From the NCBI RefSeq assembly GCF_032970905.1, contig NZ_JAWJZA010000004.1: a DNA stretch of 64,000 nucleotides; one strand, written 5' to 3'. Position numbers and translations under genes: made by a program. Below are positions 18,430 to 27,254 of this stretch, in pieces (the first letter of the stretch is position 1; every line of letters starts with the position of its first letter). The notes beneath the pieces were generated by a model. It searched no databases. It saw only the letters and a list, made by a program, of their open reading frames with translations, and was not told the DNA's origin. This DNA is from Veillonella absiana. Its GTDB lineage: Bacteria; Bacillota; Negativicutes; Veillonellales; Veillonellaceae.

Positions 18430-19968
18430 ATGGAACGTATCTCCTTTATTGATTTAGGCTCGAACTCTGTTCGATTTGTTATATCTGAAATTTCTAGTGC
18501 CGGTAGCTACTCCTTGATATATCAAGAGAAGGAAAGTATTCGCTTGAGTGAAAATATGTGGGGTGAAAATAAACTCACAGAGGAAGCGATGTCTCGTGCT
18601 ATACGATCTCTGAAGGCCTTTGCTCATATGGCCGAGGCTATGGAGTCTAACAAAACATATGCAGTGGCCACAGCGGCTGTACGTCTTGCAAAAAATGGTG
18701 ATGATTTTATTGCACGTGTTCGTAAGAAAACCGGCTTTAATCTTCATTGTATTTCGGGAGAAGAAGAAGCCCGATTAGGGTTCCTAGGTGTTATTAATAC
18801 CGTTGATCTAGAGGATTTCGTAATCTTTGACTTGGGTGGTGCCAGTACAGAGGTGACCCTGGTTAATAATCGCCAACCTGTAAAATCTGTTAGTTTGCCA
18901 ATCGGTGCATTGACCTTGACAGGGAACTTTCAAAAGGGCGATGAAATGGGTGAGAAAGAGTACGAAAAAATGGTGAATGCCATTCAAGATATCTTGAATG
19001 ATAACAAATGGCTCCATGATTTGAAATTACCGCTTCTTGGTATTGGGGGTACGGCACGTAATATTGCAAAAATGGATCAGCGCCGTATCAATTACCCAGT
19101 GACACGATTGCATAATTACGAGGTTCCAAGAGAACGATTCCATGATATCGTTGAGATGGTGAAAGATAAGCCCTTGGCACAGCGAAAAAAAATACCTGGC
19201 CTTTCATCAGAACGTGCTGATATTATCGTGGCCGGATTAGCTATTGTGGAGGAACTCATTAACTATTTAGATGCAGATCGTCTTGTTGTAGGCGGCTGTG
19301 GTTTACGTGAGGGACTCTTTTATGATTATTATGGTCAAGAGTATATGGGGGGGAATCCCATCATCAATGACATTTTAATTCATTCTGCTGAAAATGTATT
19401 ATTAGGTATTAATAAACGAGAACTTATTCATGGTAAATATGTTTCTCAATTGGCAAATACCTTATTCGAACAAATGGAACCTATGCATGGTTTTGGTGAA
19501 AGATTCCAAAAACTTTTAACCGTATCTGCTTTGTTACATGATATCGGGAAAAAGGTTAATTATTATAATCATGCGCGTCATGGAGCCTATGTATTGATTA
19601 ATAGTAATTTATATGGTATTAGCCATGTAGAGCAGGCCTTGTGTGGGTTTATCGTTATGAATTCTCATGGATTGCTCACAAAGGAATATAGGAATTTCAT
19701 TTATGGACAGCTGATGACAGGTGAGGATAAATCAGTGGGGCAAAAATTATCTGCCATTCTTGCATTGGCAGAGGCCCTGGATGAAAGTCACGAACAATTC
19801 GTTACATCATTGGCGACTACGATTAAGGAAAATCAAATTATTATCACTGCTTGGATTCGTAAGGATTGTGATACATCTGTAGCGAATGCAGCAGTTGAAA
19901 AGGCAGTAAAAATATTCAAGAAAGAATTCAAAAAACAATTAGTGGTACAGTGGAAAGAATCACTATAG
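18430..19968 (+). CDS. ppx: Exopolyphosphatase / pppGpp phosphatase (Ppx/GppA) with HD domain
   Basis: 512 residues. The first phosphate-binding motif is IDLGSNSVRFV (residues 6-16), the catalytic glutamate region GEEEARLGF, and the second phosphate loop DLGGASTEV (about residues 134-142). A C-terminal HD domain keeps HDIGK at about residues 370-374. It hydrolyses terminal phosphates of polyphosphate or pppGpp. It starts a three-gene operon with a second Ppx-like gene and ppk1. The 287 bp upstream carry two inverted repeats (18201-18233 and 18318-18347). Confidence 0.93.
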   Translation: MERISFIDLGSNSVRFVISEISSAGSYSLIYQEKESIRLSENMWGENKLTEEAMSRAIRSLKAFAHMAEAMESNKTYAVATAAVRLAKNGDDFIARVRKKTGFNLHCISGEEEARLGFLGVINTVDLEDFVIFDLGGASTEVTLVNNRQPVKSVSLPIGALTLTGNFQKGDEMGEKEYEKMVNAIQDILNDNKWLHDLKLPLLGIGGTARNIAKMDQRRINYPVTRLHNYEVPRERFHDIVEMVKDKPLAQRKKIPGLSSERADIIVAGLAIVEELINYLDADRLVVGGCGLREGLFYDYYGQEYMGGNPIINDILIHSAENVLLGINKRELIHGKYVSQLANTLFEQMEPMHGFGERFQKLLTVSALLHDIGKKVNYYNHARHGAYVLINSNLYGISHVEQALCGFIVMNSHGLLTKEYRNFIYGQLMTGEDKSVGQKLSAILALAEALDESHEQFVTSLATTIKENQIIITAWIRKDCDTSVANAAVEKAVKIFKKEFKKQLVVQWKESL

Positions 19969-19977
19969 GAGGCAACT

Positions 19978-21546
19978 ATGGGTATACCCAAAGTATTACG
20001 CTACGCTGTGTTACACGTAGGCTCAAGTAGTATGAGTATCACCATTTTAGAATATGCAGGTATTGATGATGTTAAGGTCATCGATCATGCATCCCGAGAA
20101 GTTACGTTTGGGGAAGAACTATTCCAAACATCTCGTCTTAGCTTTAAAACAATAGAAGAAATTTGCCAAATCCTTAAGGGCTACAAACAATTGATGGCTG
20201 ATTATGGAGTAACTAAATCCAAACTATATGGAACAACCGTTATTCGAGAGGCTCAAAATCGTCGTAGTATTTTGGATCAAATTTTCATTCATACAGGTAT
20301 GCGCGTTGAGGTTATCGATATGCCTAAGGAAGTATATTACAAATATTCCTTATTGCATTATGATATGACCCATCATCATCATATTTTTGATGATTCTGAG
20401 GCCCTCATGTTCCTGGATATTTCTTCTGGTGGTGTAGGCATCACTGTGTGGAAGGGTGGAGCTATGTTATTCCAACGTAATATGCACAGTGGTTCTTTGC
20501 GTGTTATGGAATCCTTTAAACGGAACGAACGAGCATCCTCGTCTTTTTCTACGGCTATTTCCGAATATATGCGCCGTATTATTTCTCCTTTGAAAGAAGA
20601 ATTACAAGAATTCAATATTAAGAATCTTGTATTATCTGGTGATGAAGCACGCTTAATTGCTTCTTTGATGGGATATAAGGCTGAGAAAAACTCCAAAGAG
20701 AATAGTATGCTTATGGTGTCGCCTTACGATTTTAATAAATTTGTAGACTCCTTAGAGGGTGTAACAGCTACTAAATTGATTAATCGTTATAATTTACCTG
20801 AATTTAAGGCGAACATCTTAATGCCAACCATTATTTTATACCATGAAATTATGGATATGGTTGCGCCAGATAATCTGTTAATCAGTGGTGTATCATTCTC
20901 GGAAGGTCTCAGTTGGTTTCATGGTGTAGAGATTGAACAAAATCCATATGTCTATAAATTGCGAGAGCAAAATATTCAATTGGCTCGTGCTATAGCTAGA
21001 CGGTATCATACTGATGCGGTACATGATCATGAGGTGGAACGTTTTAGCTTGAAATTCTGTAATGTCTTGAAAGATAAAGGGTTCCCAGAACGTTGGGGGT
21101 ATTTATCGCAAATTGCGGCCAATCTCTGCAGTGTAGGTAAATTTATCAACTTGCGTAATCATGGGGAACATTCCTATCATATTGTGATGGGTACTGATAT
21201 TTTTGGACTTTCAGAACAGGAAAAAGAAGTCATCGCCAATGTGGTGTATTACCATTACAAAGGCATGCCATCCGATGATGATGCCTATTTCCGCAAATTG
21301 ACAGAATTGCAAAAAATTCAAGTTACTAAATTGGTAGCGGTAATCCGTATGGCTTGTTCTTTGGATGCAGGCAGTAACCAAAAGATTAGTGATATCGATA
21401 TTACTGAACAAGATAACATTATGATTGTCACAGCCTATACAGATCAAGACATTTCATTAGAGTCATGGACGTTTAAACGTGATGCCGTATATTTTACTGA
21501 AATTTTCGGTATGGAAATCAAGTTAATTATAGGAGGAGCTAGATAA
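19978..21546 (+). CDS. Divergent Ppx/GppA-like protein, probably catalytically inactive
   Basis: 522 residues and collinear with the upstream Ppx, but the key motifs are altered. DLGSNS is replaced by HVGSSS (about residues 13-18), the DLGGAS loop by DISSGG (about 147-152), and the HD-domain HDIGK by CSVGK (about 383-387). The glutamate of the EEAR region may be kept in PKEVYYKY. I infer a regulatory or structural partner of the active Ppx or of Ppk1 rather than a phosphatase. The RBS is AGGAGG. The stop overlaps the ppk1 start by one base. Confidence 0.82.
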   Translation: MGIPKVLRYAVLHVGSSSMSITILEYAGIDDVKVIDHASREVTFGEELFQTSRLSFKTIEEICQILKGYKQLMADYGVTKSKLYGTTVIREAQNRRSILDQIFIHTGMRVEVIDMPKEVYYKYSLLHYDMTHHHHIFDDSEALMFLDISSGGVGITVWKGGAMLFQRNMHSGSLRVMESFKRNERASSSFSTAISEYMRRIISPLKEELQEFNIKNLVLSGDEARLIASLMGYKAEKNSKENSMLMVSPYDFNKFVDSLEGVTATKLINRYNLPEFKANILMPTIILYHEIMDMVAPDNLLISGVSFSEGLSWFHGVEIEQNPYVYKLREQNIQLARAIARRYHTDAVHDHEVERFSLKFCNVLKDKGFPERWGYLSQIAANLCSVGKFINLRNHGEHSYHIVMGTDIFGLSEQEKEVIANVVYYHYKGMPSDDDAYFRKLTELQKIQVTKLVAVIRMACSLDAGSNQKISDIDITEQDNIMIVTAYTDQDISLESWTFKRDAVYFTEIFGMEIKLIIGGAR

Positions 21547-23690
21547 TGTTTACTAATTCAAAGTATTATTTTAATCGTGAATTATCATGGTTAAAATTTA
21601 ATCAGCGTGTCCTCTTAGAATCGGTAGATAAAAGCAATCCATTATTGGAACGTTTACGTTTTATTGCTATAACGAGCTCTAATCTAGATGAATTTTTTAT
21701 GATTCGTGTGGCAGGGCTTCGTCATCAGGCGATTAATGGTATTGTAAAATATGATGCAGCCCATATGGATGCAAAGGCACAATTAAAGGCTATTGATGAG
21801 TCCGTAAAACGTTTGGTGAGTATGCAATATACTTATTTGCATCAAGTTATGGATTTGTGTGAACAAGAAGGCTTAACCTTTGTAAAACCAAAGGAACTCG
21901 AGGTGGAAGCAGCAAATTGGTTGCGCCATTACTTTGAACAGAATATTTATCCTGTTGTTACACCACTAGCTGTTGACTCAGGTCATCCATTCCCATTTTT
22001 GGCGAACCATACGATAAATGCTATTGTGCAAATTACACCAAAACAAAAATTTGCTGATGTATCAGCTAAGAAATCTGATGATGATGAAGAAAAGAAAGTT
22101 GCTATTTTACCGATTCCATCAGTATTAGATCGTATTATTGAATTGCCTACTAAGGAAAAAGGTCAACATCGATTTGTGTATTTAGAGGATGTTATCACAC
22201 ATTATGCAGATGAATTCTTCATGGGCTATGATATCGAAAAGACGATGATTTTCCGTATTACTCGTGATGCGGATCTTGAAATTGATGAAGAGGATGCAAA
22301 AGATTTACTTACAGAAGTGGAAGCTTCCTTGCGTCGTCGCCGTCGTGGTGATGCAGTTCGTATTGAAGTGAGTGGTACTGGTGAAAAAGATTTATTAGAA
22401 TTTATCCTTGAAAGTGTAGAGTTAGAAGAAAAAGATGCTTATCTCATTGATGGTCCACTTGATTTACGTATGTACTTTAAATTCTGTGACTATCCAGGGG
22501 ATGATCGTCTTCGCTACGAAGCCTTTGAACCTAAACGTGCCATTGAATTAAAGGATACGGACTCTAGTAATCTCTTTGAAGTAATTAAAGAACGAGATAT
22601 TTTTGTTCATCACCCCTTTGAATCTTTCACAGTAGTAGAGAAATTTATTGCTCAAGCTGCCACTGATCCAGATGTGTTGGCTATTAAGCAAACTCTATAT
22701 CGTGTTAGTGGTAATTCGCCAATTATTGCAGCCTTAATCCGGGCGGCCGATAATGGGAAGCAAGTTACCGTATTGATGGAAGTTAAGGCTCGTTTCGACG
22801 AAGAAAATAACATCATTATGGCTCGTCGTTTGGAAAAAGCCGGTTGTCATGTAATTTATGGTTTAAAAGGTCTTAAAACACATTCCAAAATTACCATGGT
22901 AGTACGCCGTGAAAATGATGGCATTCGTCGTTATGTTCACTTGGCAACAGGTAACTATAATGGTAAAACTGCACGTATGTATACGGACTGTGGCATCATG
23001 ACATGTAATGATGAATATGGTGAAGATGCGTCTCGTTTCTTTAATTTAATTTCTGGGTATTCGGATCCACCGGTTTGGAATAAATTGATTGTAGCGCCGT
23101 TGAATTTACGTGAAAAAATTATCGAGCACATCGATGAAGAAATTAAATGGGCTGAAAAAGGTGAAGATGCCTATATCATTGCGAAGATGAATTCTTTGTT
23201 GGATAAGGCTGTTATTGCTAAGCTCTATGAAGCATCATCTAAAGGTGTAAAAATTGATTTAATCATTCGTGGGATTTGTACATTACGTCCAGGTATTGAA
23301 GGTGTTAGTGATACGATTACGGTTCGTTCCGTAGTTGGTAGATTCCTTGAACATCATCGTATTTTCTACTTCCGTCATGGAGGTAATGATAATATCTTTA
23401 TCTCCAGTGCTGACTGGATGCCTCGTAATTTGAATGAACGCGTGGAATTGATGATTCCAATCGAAGATCGTAATCATAAAGTACGCATTAAGGGCATTCT
23501 TGATTTATATCTCGCGGATAACCAAAAGGCTCATATTATGAAAGTTGATGGCTCATATCGTAAGGTAGTAGCTAAAGAAAACCCAATTTCTGCACAACAA
23601 GTATTGATGCAGGAAGCTATTCGTGGGGAACATAAAGAGACTATGACTGTTATTGAACGATTACAACCAATGTTTAAAGTTGATGAATAA
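21546..23690 (+). CDS. ppk1: Polyphosphate kinase 1
   Basis: 714 residues. It opens with YFNRELSWLKFNQRVL, typical of Ppk1. The phospholipase-D-like catalytic halves include LKTHSKITMV with a His near residue 443 and YVHLATGNYNGKTARMY with a His near residue 465, which is the likely autophosphorylated residue. It makes polyphosphate reversibly from ATP. The start overlaps the preceding stop in TAATG, with GGAGGAG upstream, so synthesis and degradation of polyphosphate are coded on one transcript. Confidence 0.95.
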   Translation: MFTNSKYYFNRELSWLKFNQRVLLESVDKSNPLLERLRFIAITSSNLDEFFMIRVAGLRHQAINGIVKYDAAHMDAKAQLKAIDESVKRLVSMQYTYLHQVMDLCEQEGLTFVKPKELEVEAANWLRHYFEQNIYPVVTPLAVDSGHPFPFLANHTINAIVQITPKQKFADVSAKKSDDDEEKKVAILPIPSVLDRIIELPTKEKGQHRFVYLEDVITHYADEFFMGYDIEKTMIFRITRDADLEIDEEDAKDLLTEVEASLRRRRRGDAVRIEVSGTGEKDLLEFILESVELEEKDAYLIDGPLDLRMYFKFCDYPGDDRLRYEAFEPKRAIELKDTDSSNLFEVIKERDIFVHHPFESFTVVEKFIAQAATDPDVLAIKQTLYRVSGNSPIIAALIRAADNGKQVTVLMEVKARFDEENNIIMARRLEKAGCHVIYGLKGLKTHSKITMVVRRENDGIRRYVHLATGNYNGKTARMYTDCGIMTCNDEYGEDASRFFNLISGYSDPPVWNKLIVAPLNLREKIIEHIDEEIKWAEKGEDAYIIAKMNSLLDKAVIAKLYEASSKGVKIDLIIRGICTLRPGIEGVSDTITVRSVVGRFLEHHRIFYFRHGGNDNIFISSADWMPRNLNERVELMIPIEDRNHKVRIKGILDLYLADNQKAHIMKVDGSYRKVVAKENPISAQQVLMQEAIRGEHKETMTVIERLQPMFKVDE

Positions 23691-24259
23691 CTCTTTCATT
23701 TATAATGAATCGTAGTAGATTATATTTTCTACTATATAAACCTCTTGAATAGGCTGATAGCATTGCTATCGGCCTATTCGTCTATCATGATAAGTCTGAT
23801 GCAGTGTAGTGAGAGTATATCCCAAAAAAATGATTAATTATTATGATAAGTGGGGGAGACTATATAGGTTGAATGGATTAATTGTAACATGAGTGGAATA
23901 TTATAAAATAGAACATATGTGAAGGTTTTGCATTAAAATTAATATAAAATATTTTATAATTATAAATGTGTGAATATAAATACAGTAAATGTAAGGGCTT
24001 TCAAATTCACAAAAACTTCATTTAAGATGAGGTAACAATACAAAAACTCATAAAAATATAAAAATATGAATATTTAATCATTATATACTATATGTTGTAA
24101 TGAACGTATATAATACATTGGATTTTAGCTTATATAGTATAGTGTTAGAAAAGCTTGATTTGTTTTTGTCTGGTGGACAAATTGTAAAAAATGAATTGAG
24201 AAAGTGATGATAAATATATATAAAATGAAGGTTTTTCTGCTATTGTTAACCTATTGAGT
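23691..24259. other. AT-rich intergenic region between ppk1 and the YabE-like gene
   Basis: No gene is seen. The left part holds the inverted repeat at 23747-23779. The rest is very AT-rich with many TATA-like stretches. I see no recognisable riboswitch core, including no ydaO-type (cyclic di-AMP) motif, which sometimes precedes such cell-wall genes. Confidence 0.6.
23747..23779 (+). terminator. Inverted repeat behind ppk1, possible terminator
   Basis: GAATAGGC and GATAGC pair with GCTATC and GCCTATTC around a 3-base loop. No real T run follows (GTCTATC), so termination is less certain than at the other hairpins of this window. Confidence 0.5.
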
Positions 24260-24289
24260 TTGACAGGTTATATCTACCTGTAGTAGAAT
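24260..24289 (+). promoter_or_regulatory. Promoter of the YabE-like gene with overlapping dyads
   Basis: TTGACA (24260-24265) and TAGAAT (24284-24289) are 18 bases apart. ACAGGT and ACCTGT form an inverted repeat at 24263-24281 inside the spacer, and CTGTAG pairs with a CTACAG about 11 bases further on. The arrangement suggests an operator. The predicted transcript start is only about 15 bases before the ATG. Confidence 0.6.
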
Positions 24290-24310
24290 TGTGACTACAG
24301 GAGGGATTAG

Positions 24311-25291
24311 ATGATTCAAATTCAAACAAAGCACAACCGAATTGTTTCGCTTGTGTTGGTACTCTTGATGGTATTGACCATTACCCTAACAGGTTTTGCC
24401 TATAATGACAAAACCGTTGTAGTTATGGTGGATGGTGCAGCACATACTGTTAAGACGCACCTAAACTCCACAGAAGGTATTGTACGTGAAGCCGGTATTA
24501 ACCTACACACTAAAGATCAAGTTGTTATTGATACTGAAACACTACAAGATGGTTCTATATTAACTGTAGTTCGAGCATTTCCCGTAACTGTTATAGTCGA
24601 TGGTAAGACTAAAACTGTTATGACCGTTCAACGAACTGCTCAAGGCCTTGCTGACGAGTTAGGATTTAAGGCACCTAATTATACACCGGTAGGTGAAAAT
24701 ACGGATAGTTTACAATCTGGTAGTACTATTAGAATTGCTCATGTTACGAGCCGTTCTGTAAAAAGTGCAGAACGAAACATTGATGTACAAGTGGTTCGTG
24801 AAAAAGATGATACACTAGCAAAGGGCGATGAAACTATCGTTCAAGTTGGTCAACCTGGTGTCGAAAAAGTACAAGAAGAAACTTTATATGAAAATGGCAT
24901 TGCCGTAAAAACACATATTATTTCTAGCGAAGTAACACAAGCTATGGTACCCACTATCGTAAAAGAAGGTACACGCGATATAGTTACATCTCGTAATGTA
25001 GCTGGTCGTGCAAGTCGTGTCCTTACTATGGAAGCGAGTGCCTATCTACCAGGAGATGGTGATGGAAGAGGCATTACAGCTACTGGTATTCCCGCAACAC
25101 GTGGTGTTGTAGCCGTGGATCCTAATGTGATTCCACTGGGTACACGTTTATTTATCCCTGGTTATGGTGAAGCTATTGCAGCTGATACTGGCGGGGCTAT
25201 CGTAGGTAATAAAATTGACTTGTTAATGGAATCTTATTCTGAAGCTATTAGCTTTGGTCGTCAAGATATTACTGTTTACGTATTAGATTAA
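24311..25291 (+). CDS. YabE-like cell-wall protein with DUF348, G5 and 3D domains
   Basis: 326 residues. An N-terminal membrane anchor or signal (about residues 13-31) is followed by two DUF348 repeats (VVVMVDGAAHTVKTH and VTVIVDGKTKTVMT), a G5 domain (about 150-225), and a 3D domain (about 238-326) with AADTGGAIVG and KIDL. It is the Bacillus YabE architecture, linked to Rpf/stationary-phase cell-wall factors. The 3D domain is closely related to that at the window's left end (shared VLTMEASAY). The RBS is AGGAGG. In Bacillus yabE directly precedes rnmV and ksgA; here five to six other genes lie between. Confidence 0.9.
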   Translation: MIQIQTKHNRIVSLVLVLLMVLTITLTGFAYNDKTVVVMVDGAAHTVKTHLNSTEGIVREAGINLHTKDQVVIDTETLQDGSILTVVRAFPVTVIVDGKTKTVMTVQRTAQGLADELGFKAPNYTPVGENTDSLQSGSTIRIAHVTSRSVKSAERNIDVQVVREKDDTLAKGDETIVQVGQPGVEKVQEETLYENGIAVKTHIISSEVTQAMVPTIVKEGTRDIVTSRNVAGRASRVLTMEASAYLPGDGDGRGITATGIPATRGVVAVDPNVIPLGTRLFIPGYGEAIAADTGGAIVGNKIDLLMESYSEAISFGRQDITVYVLD

Positions 25292-25294
25292 TAA

Positions 25295-26143
25295 TTAAAA
25301 CAATAAGAAAGAGCACTTCTGCGGAAGTGCTCTTTCTTGTCCTATAACCCATATTGGATACGGATATACATAACCAAGAATTGGCTCTGCAGTTCGGATT
25401 TTACTAACCTCTATATATGGTTGTGTACGTCCATAAAATTGACGTGTTTTCACAGTGCCTTCAATAGTATACCAACTACCAGCTGGCAGTTCATCGCCTG
25501 TTTTGTAATGCATGGTGAGGCCCATGGGCGCCATGTCAGCGATACAGCAAGCCATAACCATGCAAGAAAGGGTGAATTCGTTAGCTTGTAATGTTTTGTC
25601 ATCTCTTAACACGTAGCCCGTATAATCGACTTTATATCCTGTATAGTCGTTGACCTTGGTGCTGAGACGAATCAGTGTCTTGTAAAAGTTATCTGACGTT
25701 AAGAAAATACGTTTTTTGCTTTCATCTATACCAATAGAATCATCTCTAGATTCAGTGGCCATTTTCACAATGTTAGATACCTCATCATTAGAAAAGTCAA
25801 AACTATCCTCACCGGAACGATTTTGCAATGCATTGATCTGATTGGCCTCTACAGATGGTGTCATTAGTAATGGCGGAAATGAAAACAGGACTAATGGAAT
25901 TAATAAAATAGGGAGGCCCGTCCAATCGTGACGGTATTTGCGTTCTGGTGCAATATACCAGGAAATGAGTCCCCATAGAATCATAACGATGGATGAGGCC
26001 AAAAGAATATATTCATAGCGTGCTGCTATGTAGAGTTTATAAGTATCTGTCACAATCAAGTGGAGCAAACAGATGCCGAGTAATAAAAATCCAAGGCCTT
26101 TGGTCATATAGAAAGGACTCTTGGCTTTCCAAGATGTAAACAT
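25295..26143 (-). CDS. TIGR03943/DUF1980-family membrane protein (YcgQ-like)
   Basis: 282 residues. Two N-terminal membrane segments are followed by an acidic linker and a C-terminal domain with SCMVACCIADMAPMGL, the conserved Cys-containing motif of the family. These proteins pair with a YcgR/YraQ permease and G3E GTPases in metal (often zinc) homeostasis. The ATG at 26143 is preferred because AAAGGAG precedes it; the ATG 21 bases upstream lacks an RBS. The last codons run through the terminator hairpin shared with the YabE-like gene. It is the last gene of the damaged minus-strand operon. Confidence 0.8.
   Translation of the reverse strand: MFTSWKAKSPFYMTKGLGFLLLGICLLHLIVTDTYKLYIAARYEYILLASSIVMILWGLISWYIAPERKYRHDWTGLPILLIPLVLFSFPPLLMTPSVEANQINALQNRSGEDSFDFSNDEVSNIVKMATESRDDSIGIDESKKRIFLTSDNFYKTLIRLSTKVNDYTGYKVDYTGYVLRDDKTLQANEFTLSCMVMACCIADMAPMGLTMHYKTGDELPAGSWYTIEGTVKTRQFYGRTQPYIEVSKIRTAEPILGYVYPYPIWVIGQERALPQKCSFLLF
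25305..25338. terminator. Bidirectional terminator between convergent genes
   Basis: AAGAAAGAGCACTTC and GAAGTGCTCTTTCTT form a perfect 15-bp stem with a TGCG loop. On the minus strand it lies inside the last codons of the YcgQ-like gene. Confidence 0.85.
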
Positions 26144-26244
26144 AAATATCTCCTTTACACACAAATAGGGAGTTTTTGTACAGCTAACCAGTGTATAAAT
26201 TCACTACTGTACAGATAACAACTGTAACTGGGGGATTACATTAA

Positions 26245-27254
26245 TTATAATGCATTATATAAAAAAGTATCGTACACCATAGCAGCTATAAACGATAAAA
26301 CAGCCGTGGTGATGAGCAGTCTTGTTACGAATTCCTTGGGGAAGAAGGATTGCAAAATCCATACGTTTTTTACATCCATCATAGGCCCGAAGATTAGGAA
26401 GCCCAGTACACTTGGCAATGGGATGCTATTGGCCAATGTGCGCCCGATAATGGAATCCGATGTGGAACATAGGGGAGACCTGCTAATAGAGCTACAATCG
26501 CACCTAGGATAAAGCGACTCCAGAAAAATTCCAGATGGTCTCCAAAGGCGTACCAGGTGGATATTAGCACAATGGGATTTAATAGTGGGCTAGCTAGCAT
26601 AAATGTGATGGCTACTGGCAGTTTTACCTTTCTAAGAAGAAGTGACCTAAACATAGGAATGGCAGCACGGTCGCACATAGGGAATATCATGCCACCTAGG
26701 AGTGCAAATCCCATAGAAGGTAATTGGTTATAATAATTTTCCCCGGTGGATTCCAGGCTTTTAATAGAGCCATACTCGGCTTGTTCGCGTGAACGATTTT
26801 CGTGCCGCAATAGAATGCTATCTGCATTCATGAGTTGTGAGATAGGTGCCAAACCTGTAGGTCCTAGCATGGTATCAACAAAATCGCAGGTCGTCATAAA
26901 ATAGACGTGTTGAATATGGACAATCCTAGATAATTGTGTTTGGTAGATTAGTGTTTCTAGTTGTTGAAAGCTAGTCATACCATTCCATTCGAGCCAAATT
27001 TCACGAACTGGCTTTTTTTGGATCGCATCTTGAATCGTATGAGCCACCGTCTTTACTTGCTCAGGCGTCATCGTATTGTCCAGTTGAATGGACAGCGTAT
27101 CCAGATTATGATGGCTGATATCATCCTCACCGCTGATGACTAATGTAGCAGAGGGCATTTTGCGTAGCTTGATTTGTTGATTAATAAATGTAGTTTTGCC
27201 AGAACTTAAAAAACCTGTGACTACAAATATAGGGATGGTACTTACTGATGACAT
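26245..27254 (-). pseudogene. Damaged G3E GTPase-permease fusion with frameshift
   Basis: The 5' part (about 190 codons from 27254) is a G3E-type GTPase with P-loop VTGFLSSGKTTFINQQ but without the GCICC motif and without the usual C-terminal half. It runs on into a YcgR/YraQ-like permease that lacks its first membrane segments (FALLGGMIFPMCDRAAIP, TFMLASPLLNPIVLIS). At about 26468-26480 the frame shifts at a run of four G (plus strand). The other frame continues with LCSTSDSIIGRTLANS and FLIFGPMMDVKN, the conserved end of the permease, to 26245. Residues that normally separate the two permease halves also seem missing. I read it as a product of deletions plus a frameshift. Confidence 0.72.

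Noticed and set aside
23780..24259. Possible ydaO-type or other riboswitch before the YabE-like gene
   Set aside because: I found no conserved core motif in this AT-rich stretch, and the likely promoter lies only about 50 bases before the start codon.
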